Positions 6,856 through 10,468 of a DNA stretch of 10,468 bases are shown one piece after another. The DNA comes from an uncultured Prevotella sp. GTDB taxonomy: Bacteria > Bacteroidota > Bacteroidia > Bacteroidales > Bacteroidaceae. The notes beneath the pieces were generated by a model that worked only from the letters and a program-made list of their open reading frames with translations, did not search any database and was not told the origin of the DNA. The translations under genes were made by a program, and so were the position numbers. Location of the stretch: positions 1-10,468 of the forward strand of contig CAAHDP010000487.1 of NCBI GenBank assembly GCA_900770515.1, in the 5' to 3' direction. Each line of letters opens with the position of its first letter. The first letter of the stretch is position 1.

Positions 6856-7497
6856 ATGAAGCAACAAGTAAATCTCGAAATCATGCAGTTTGTGGAAACA
6901 CAGATACTGCCCAAATATACGGAGTTTGGTGAGAGCCACGGATTGCGCCACGTGACCCGTGTGATCAGAAACGCCCTGAAACTCGTACCTGTAACAGGTG
7001 CCGACATCGACATGGTTTATATCGTTGCCGCCTACCACGACTTAGGAATGAGCGGTCCGCGCGCCATCCATCACATCACGAGCGGAAAAATCCTCCAGGC
7101 TGATGCCAGACTGAAACGCTGGTTTACTCCCGAACAGATCAAGATCATGAAGGAAGCAGTGGAGGATCACCGTGCCTCATCCAGCAGACAGCCACGAAGC
7201 ATCTATGGGAAAATCGTTGCCGAAGCAGACAGAGACATCGAGGTACACGAGATTTTCCTTCGCGCCATTGAATACGGAAAAGAGAACTATCCAGAGAAAA
7301 ACAAGGAAGAGCAGTGGGAAAGATTCTCTGAACACATGGAAGAGAAGTATTCCAGAAACGGATACATCAAACTATGGATTCCGAACTCCCCCAACGAGAA
7401 AGCACTGAAGGAACTTAGAAACATCATCGAACACAAAAGCATGCTCAGAAAGGAATTCGAAAAGATATACGACGAGATAGAGAACAGGAAACAATAA
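6856..7497 (+). CDS. HD-domain metal-dependent phosphohydrolase
   Basis: This 213-residue cytoplasmic protein carries a complete HD signature: H32 (in GLRHVTRV), H61-D62 (AAYHDLGM), D104-H105 (VEDHRAS) and D125 (VAEADRD). These residues hold one or two divalent metals in enzymes that cleave phosphomonoester or phosphodiester bonds, often of nucleotides. The C-terminal third (about 140-213) is helical and strongly charged, without a domain I recognise. The family is broad and the substrate cannot be read from the sequence. No synthetase, GGDEF or ppGpp-specific features are present. It follows menA by 47 bases on the same strand; the palindrome in that gap may regulate it or mark the menA 3' end. 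Confidence 0.87.
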   Translation: MKQQVNLEIMQFVETQILPKYTEFGESHGLRHVTRVIRNALKLVPVTGADIDMVYIVAAYHDLGMSGPRAIHHITSGKILQADARLKRWFTPEQIKIMKEAVEDHRASSSRQPRSIYGKIVAEADRDIEVHEIFLRAIEYGKENYPEKNKEEQWERFSEHMEEKYSRNGYIKLWIPNSPNEKALKELRNIIEHKSMLRKEFEKIYDEIENRKQ

Positions 7498-7524
7498 CAG
7501 ACTGAAGTTTCGCATGTGGTTCAA

Positions 7525-7569
7525 GTACGGGCTAGGAGCTTTTGCCCTTTCAGGGCGTTTCAACCGTAC
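7525..7569. repeat. REP-like nested hairpin
   Basis: An outer stem GTACGG (7525-7530)/CCGTAC (7564-7569) encloses an inner stem GCCCT (7544-7548)/AGGGC (7552-7556) with a TTC loop. The core on the other strand, GCCCTGAAAGGGC, resembles a palindrome I recall as scattered through Bacteroidetes genomes, but this cannot be checked here. It lies 28 bases past the HD gene stop and could serve as its 3' end. Confidence 0.55.
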
Positions 7570-7606
7570 AGATCAAAAAGTTTTTTCGAAAAAATCGGCT
7601 CAAAGA

Positions 7607-7638
7607 TTTGGTAGTTTCAAAAGATTACACTATCTTTG
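7607..7638 (+). promoter_or_regulatory. Strong promoter of the unassigned RNA
   Basis: TTTG (7607-7610), a 20-base spacer and TATCTTTG (7631-7638) match the consensus exactly. The -33 box is extended to TTTGGTAG, as at the tRNA-Ser(GCT) promoter. Upstream, a T6-CG-A6 palindrome (7581-7594) lies where an UP-like element could sit. Start expected at about 7645. Confidence 0.8.
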
Positions 7639-7644
7639 CATCAT

Positions 7645-7942
7645 AGAAAAACGAAAGACTTCTATCGACAGATGATAGCACATGCTACGTCTATTCGAAA
7701 AAATATAAGGGTCGTGTCGGTTCGATCGGGATACTCATCAAATTACACTTATGAAACCGAGAAGACTTCTCTTGCCAATGGCGGGCCACATAAACTGACA
7801 TGTCAACTAAGCTGCAAAGCCGGTGGATTACAAAAGCGGAGAGCTCTCAAATGTTACTGACATTCGGAGTTTCATCACATCATCGAGCGACCCTTTCCTT
7901 TTAAAAAGGCAGATTTCCCAGGTTGGAAATCTGCCTTTTTTA
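7645..7942 (+). ncRNA. Structured small RNA of ~300 bases, family not assigned
   Basis: A consensus promoter and an intrinsic terminator define a transcript of about 300 bases with no convincing coding frame. The only spanning frame begins with TTG inside the promoter box and has no recognisable protein content. Visible folding: hairpin AGATG-A-TAGC/GCTA-CGTCT (7670-7692); a closing helix AAGGGTCG (7707-7714)/CGACCCTT (7888-7895); TCGAT (7722-7726)/ATCGA (7882-7886); and ATGAAAC (7751-7757)/GTTTCAT (7869-7875), continued by CGA/TCG across a two-base bulge. These nest into an extended rod of about 190 bases. The apical part holds local palindromes such as TGACATGTCA and GAGAGCTCTC. I do not see the conserved cores of RNase P RNA, tmRNA or SRP RNA. 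A 6S-like RNA or one of the orphan Bacteroidales RNA families is possible from the rod shape and size. The 5' end is inferred from the promoter. Confidence 0.65.
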
Positions 7943-7946
7943 TTTT
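7903..7946 (+). terminator. Intrinsic terminator of the RNA gene
   Basis: A 16-bp perfect stem (7903-7918 with 7925-7940, core GGCAGATTTCC) with a 6-base loop ends in CTGCC and a T-rich tail (7936-7946). The A5 run on the left arm means it could also stop transcription from the other direction. Confidence 0.9.
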
Positions 7947-8036
7947 CTCATAAAAAAGAATATGCTTATAATCCCAATCATACGCTTTTCACACACGTTT
8001 TACACTTGCATCCAACTCGGTGCTTTTTGCACTTTT

Positions 8037-8066
8037 AACGGCATTTTTCCATGAAACGGCATTTTT
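8037..8066 (+). repeat. Short direct repeat in AT-rich spacer
   Basis: AACGGCATTTTT occurs at 8037-8048 and again at 8055-8066, an 18-base period. The surrounding stretch 7947-8152 is AT-rich with A and T runs and one small GTGC/GCAC hairpin (8020-8032). I see no gene in it. Confidence 0.6.
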
Positions 8067-8152
8067 GAAGAAAAAAAGCCAAAAAATGGAGTCCTGAAAA
8101 TGAGCGGGTTACAAAAAAAGTGCATTTTTATTGAAAAATAATCGCTGAAAAA

Positions 8153-8184
8153 TTTGGTAGAACCGGAAAAAAGTAGTACCTTTG
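8153..8184 (+). promoter_or_regulatory. Promoter of the tRNA cluster
   Basis: TTTG (8153-8156, extended to TTTGGTAG), a 20-base spacer and TACCTTTG (8177-8184) form a consensus promoter. It starts a leader of about 45 bases before tRNA-Ser(GCT) and probably drives all three tRNAs. Confidence 0.8.
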
Positions 8185-8233
8185 CAACCGCATTTGAGAA
8201 CGATGCTTGTTGATTCGGTAACGATTTCCGACT

Positions 8234-8320
8234 GGAAGGTTGGGTGAGTGGCTGAAACCAGCAGTTTGCTAAACTGCCGTGCGGGTAACCGTACCGGGGG
8301 TTCGAATCCCCCACCTTCCG
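8234..8320 (+). tRNA. tRNA-Ser(GCT)
   Basis: The acceptor arms GGAAGGT (8234-8240) and ACCTTCC (8313-8319) pair exactly, with discriminator G at 8320. The anticodon stem GCAGT/ACTGC encloses TTGCTAA, anticodon GCT, reading AGC and AGU. The long variable arm (GTGCGG/CCGTAC) and a standard T arm (GGGGG TTCGAAT CCCCC) confirm a class II serine tRNA. CCA is not encoded. Confidence 0.95.
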
Positions 8321-8347
8321 CAAGCTGACTTCAAAAAATGTACCGTT

Positions 8348-8419
8348 GGTCGATTCATCTAATGGTTAGGATACAAGATTCTCAATCTTGGCATAGGGGT
8401 TCGATTCCCCTATCGACTA
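8348..8419 (+). tRNA. tRNA-Glu(CTC), copy 1
   Basis: The acceptor strands GGTCGAT and ATCGACT pair with a terminal G1-U72 wobble, and the discriminator is A. The anticodon stem CAAGA/TCTTG encloses TTCTCAA, anticodon CTC, which reads GAG. The T arm GGGG TTCGATT CCCC is standard. It lies 27 bases after tRNA-Ser(GCT). Confidence 0.92.
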
Positions 8420-8458
8420 CAACACAACAAATAGCATAGCAATATGCAAACAATAACC

Positions 8459-8530
8459 GGTCGATTCATCTAATGGTTAGGATACAAGATTCTCAATCTT
8501 GGCATAGGGGTTCGATTCCCCTATCGACTA
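8459..8530 (+). tRNA. tRNA-Glu(CTC), copy 2
   Basis: Base-for-base identical to copy 1 over all 72 positions, including the G1-U72 pair. The spacer between copies is 39 bases and the sequence outside the tRNA differs, so only the gene body is conserved. Last tRNA before the terminator. Confidence 0.92.
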
Positions 8531-8562
8531 CAGTGTTTTTCATGTATTAGTTAGATTGTTTA

Positions 8563-8606
8563 AGCTTGCATTCAGTCTTTAAGAGACTATTGCAAGTTAT
8601 TTTTTT
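8563..8606 (+). terminator. Intrinsic terminator of the tRNA cluster
   Basis: CTTGCA (8565-8570)/TGCAAG (8591-8596) and the inner AGTCT (8574-8578)/AGACT (8584-8588) form a two-part stem with a small internal loop, followed by a T-rich tail to 8606. Confidence 0.8.
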
Positions 8607-8615
8607 GCCCTTTTG

Positions 8616-8647
8616 TTTGGTACTCTCCCCTATTTGCCGTATCTTTG
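8616..8647 (+). promoter_or_regulatory. Promoter of the type IX plug gene
   Basis: TTTG (8616-8619, reading TTTGGTA), a 20-base spacer and TATCTTTG (8640-8647) match the consensus. Expected start about 8654, some 25-38 bases before the candidate start codons. Confidence 0.8.
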
Positions 8648-8679
8648 CATAAAAAAATAAACAGAATCACAATAAACGC

Positions 8680-9963
8680 ATGACTATAAATATGAAAAAA
8701 TATTTCCCAAGCATATCACTCAAGATCAAAAGCATCATCTTTCATGCTATCCTCTTTGCTGCCGTTCCACAAACGGGCAAAGCGCAATACAACACGATTC
8801 ACAACAGCCGCATCGCATCACTGCAAGTGGTATCAGGAACCGACTGGCTCAGCATGCCTATCACGCAAGTAGGAGGAAACGCCATCAACATAGACTTTGA
8901 CGACATGACCCACGACTACCACCGATACACCTACAAGATTACTCACTGCGAAGCTAACTGGAAGGAATCGGAAGGTCTCTTTGACACCGACTATCTGCAA
9001 GGTTTCAACGGCGAACTGGTAATTGACGACATAGAACAATCACTCAATACCAATCACCAATACACCCATTATCACCTATCCATCCCCAACGAAAACTGCA
9101 GAATCAAGATGAGCGGCAATTACAAGCTGACCGTTTACGACGACAACGCAGAAGAGGGTGAAAACATCATGTTTATCGCATACTTTATGGTGGTAGACCC
9201 CAAGCTGAACGTAGCCCTGGCATACACATCAAATACGGACATCGACAACAATGGAGCACACCAGCAGGTAAAAATGACCGTAGACTACAGGAACATTCAC
9301 GCAACAGCACCGAACCAACAGATTAAAACCGTCGTATTGCAAAACGGAAGATGGGACAATGCTGTCGTAAATGCCAAACCCGATTATCAAAGCGCAGACC
9401 AAATGAGCTGGGCTCACAACAGACAACTCATCTTCAAGGCAGGAAACGAATATCACAAGTTTGAAATGCTAGACCTCGACCACCCAACCATGGGCATTGA
9501 ACGAATAGACTGGGACGGCAAGGACTACCATGCCTACGTCATCCCCGACGAACCCAGACCCAGCTATGTATATGATGAAAGCGGACAAGGAGCATTCTAC
9601 ATCCGCAACAGCGACAATATAGGCAACAACAGCCAAAGCGACTACGCCACCGTACACTTCACCCTGAAGGCCCCCAGACAAGACGGAGACGTATATCTGA
9701 ACGGATTCTGGACCAACGATTCATTTGCGCCAGAATATCTGATGGAATATGACGAAAGCACCCACTGCTATCACGCAGAAGTGAAACTGAAGCAAGGCTA
9801 CTACAGCTACCAGTACCTAGTTTTAAGAAATGATGGCAGCACAAGACACGTATCAACAGACGGTGACTTCTACCAGACAGCCAACAGATATGATGCACTG
9901 ATATACTACAAGGGAACGACAGACCGATGCGATCAGCTAGTAGGATGGAAAAGTATCCAATAA
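8680..9963 (+). CDS. Type IX secretion system plug protein (DUF5103)
   Basis: This 427-residue exported protein has the pattern of the DUF5103/T9SS plug family. In Flavobacterium a member of this family seals the periplasmic side of the large SprA outer-membrane channel. Residues 1-35 form a signal peptide, cut likely after GKA. Family-like blocks include INIDFDDM (69-76), the HCEANW motif (89-94), YLQGFNGE, SLNTNHQYTHYHLSIPNE, SGNYKLTVYDD, the mid-protein QNGRWDNA and AGNEYHKFEML, and near the C-terminus LKQGYYSYQYLVL (370-382) and NRYDALIYYKG. The length is normal for the family. ATG at 8680 and ATG at 8692 (MKKYF) are both possible, and the second also gives a good signal peptide. It stands alone with its own promoter; no other secretion gene or cargo is in the window. 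Confidence 0.88.
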   Translation: MTINMKKYFPSISLKIKSIIFHAILFAAVPQTGKAQYNTIHNSRIASLQVVSGTDWLSMPITQVGGNAINIDFDDMTHDYHRYTYKITHCEANWKESEGLFDTDYLQGFNGELVIDDIEQSLNTNHQYTHYHLSIPNENCRIKMSGNYKLTVYDDNAEEGENIMFIAYFMVVDPKLNVALAYTSNTDIDNNGAHQQVKMTVDYRNIHATAPNQQIKTVVLQNGRWDNAVVNAKPDYQSADQMSWAHNRQLIFKAGNEYHKFEMLDLDHPTMGIERIDWDGKDYHAYVIPDEPRPSYVYDESGQGAFYIRNSDNIGNNSQSDYATVHFTLKAPRQDGDVYLNGFWTNDSFAPEYLMEYDESTHCYHAEVKLKQGYYSYQYLVLRNDGSTRHVSTDGDFYQTANRYDALIYYKGTTDRCDQLVGWKSIQ

Positions 9964-9969
9964 AGACGC

Positions 9970-10006
9970 CGAAGAGTCTTAAAAGCTCTAAAAAGAAAGC
10001 TCTTCG
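9970..10006 (+). terminator. Possible hairpin after the plug gene
   Basis: CGAAGAG (9970-9976) and CTCTTCG (10000-10006) are inverse complements around a 23-base A-rich loop, starting 7 bases past the stop codon. There is no T-run, so this is a weak candidate 3' end. Confidence 0.3.
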
Positions 10007-10082
10007 AAGCATTAATCTGTTAATTCTTCATAAAACACAATCCTTTAGGAAAGCAATATTCGTTTATATCGAAGATAATTTG

Positions 10083-10090
10083 TAATTTTG
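10083..10090 (+). promoter_or_regulatory. -7 box of the rplU promoter
   Basis: TAATTTTG is a full TAnnTTTG match. The -33 position holds TTCG (10059-10062, 20-base spacer), an imperfect element. Start expected near 10097. Confidence 0.6.
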
Positions 10091-10097
10091 CACTCCG

Positions 10098-10210
10098 AAT
10101 GCTCATGGATTGGGCAGTTGTTACAGAAAAGTTTAGTTCGTTGGGGCTCGGTCAAGATCCGGCACGAAGCAGGACGCCTCGCGGAAAAACCCGTTTATAT
10201 AAATAATTAA
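10098..10210 (+). promoter_or_regulatory. Long untranslated leader of rplU, possible autoregulatory RNA
   Basis: About 110 bases separate the likely start site from the rplU ATG. The middle is GC-rich in contrast to its AT-rich flanks and can form TTCGT (10137-10141)/ACGAA (10164-10168) enclosing CGG/CCG (10149-10151/10159-10161), then a second small stem GC-AGG/CCT-GC (10169-10182). Ribosomal protein operons often carry leaders bound by one of their products, so this may be such a site. I cannot match it to a named leader family. Confidence 0.35.
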
Positions 10211-10468
10211 ATGTACGCAATCGTAGAAATTAACGGTCAGCAGTTCAAGGCAGAGGAGGGCAAGAAGCTCTTCGTACATCACATCAAGGATGTAGAGGCA
10301 GGTCAGACTGTTGAGTTCGACAAGGTTTTGCTCGTTGACAAAGACGGCGCAATCACTGTCGGTGCACCAGCTGTAGAGGGTGCAAAAGTAGTAGTAGAAG
10401 TAGTGAACCCACTCGTAAAGGGTGACAAGGTAATCGTCTTCAAGATGAAGCGCCGCAAGGACTATCGC
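10211..10468 (+). CDS. rplU: 50S ribosomal protein L21 (bL21), 3' end outside the window
   Basis: The first 86 codons of bL21, which is normally a little over 100 residues, are present. The start [20 protein letters not shown] is characteristic, and the conserved [16 protein letters not shown] near the right edge is the usual RNA-binding C-terminal region. It binds 23S rRNA in the large subunit. rplU is normally followed by rpmA (L27), which should lie just beyond the edge. It has its own promoter and a long leader. Confidence 0.95.
   Translation, partial: MYAIVEINGQQFKAEEGKKLFVHHIKDVEAGQTVEFDKVLLVDKDGAITVGAPAVEGAKVVVEVVNPLVKGDKVIVFKMKRRKDYR

Noticed and set aside
7636..7860. 74-codon frame inside the RNA gene
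   Set aside because: It begins with TTG within the -7 box, so the start would lie before the expected transcript start, and the sequence looks like structured RNA rather than protein.
8000..8323. 107-codon minus-strand frame
   Set aside because: It runs through tRNA-Ser(GCT) and an AT-rich spacer; its N-terminal residues are translated antisense tRNA, a well-known annotation artefact.
8348..8530. Tandem tRNA-Glu copies as attachment sites of an integrated element
   Set aside because: Both copies are complete genes and only 39 bases lie between them, so there is no room for cargo, and no integrase is present.

Overview
The window looks like chromosomal DNA of a Bacteroidales bacterium, most likely Prevotella/Segatella. 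The reasons are several promoters of the Bacteroidetes type (TTTG, 19-20 bases, TAnnTTTG), the absence of clear Shine-Dalgarno sites, and a gene set typical of the group: a Porin_10-type putative porin, a DUF4468 protein, a DUF5103/type IX secretion plug protein and a Ttd14-like NTPase-CYTH protein. I see no phage, transposase, CRISPR or defence genes.

Layout. At the left, a P-loop NTPase with a shortened CYTH domain (80-874, minus) is divergent from thioredoxin reductase trxB (1060-1992). A tRNA-Ser(CGA) follows, with a canonical promoter that overlaps a 12-bp perfect inverted repeat. Behind it is a closely spaced envelope cluster: a secreted coiled-coil/DUF4468 protein (2228-3109), a 100-residue two-helix membrane protein (3124-3426) and a 780-residue putative porin (3485-5827). 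After a 12-bp hairpin come menA for menaquinone synthesis (5891-6808) and an HD-domain hydrolase (6856-7497), separated by a 22-bp perfect palindrome.

From 7498 to 8679 there is no credible protein gene. This stretch holds a REP-like nested hairpin, a strong promoter reading into a roughly 300-base structured RNA that ends at a textbook intrinsic terminator, an AT-rich spacer with a short direct repeat, and a tRNA cluster, Ser(GCT)-Glu(CTC)-Glu(CTC), with its own promoter and terminator. The right end carries the type IX secretion plug protein (8680-9963) with its own promoter. A promoter and about 110 bases of untranslated leader then precede rplU (ribosomal protein L21), which is cut by the window edge.

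Most genes are housekeeping: redox balance, respiration, translation and outer membrane. The items most worth following up are the unassigned RNA at about 7645-7942, the operator-like dyad over the tRNA-Ser promoter, and the truncated NTPase-CYTH protein.
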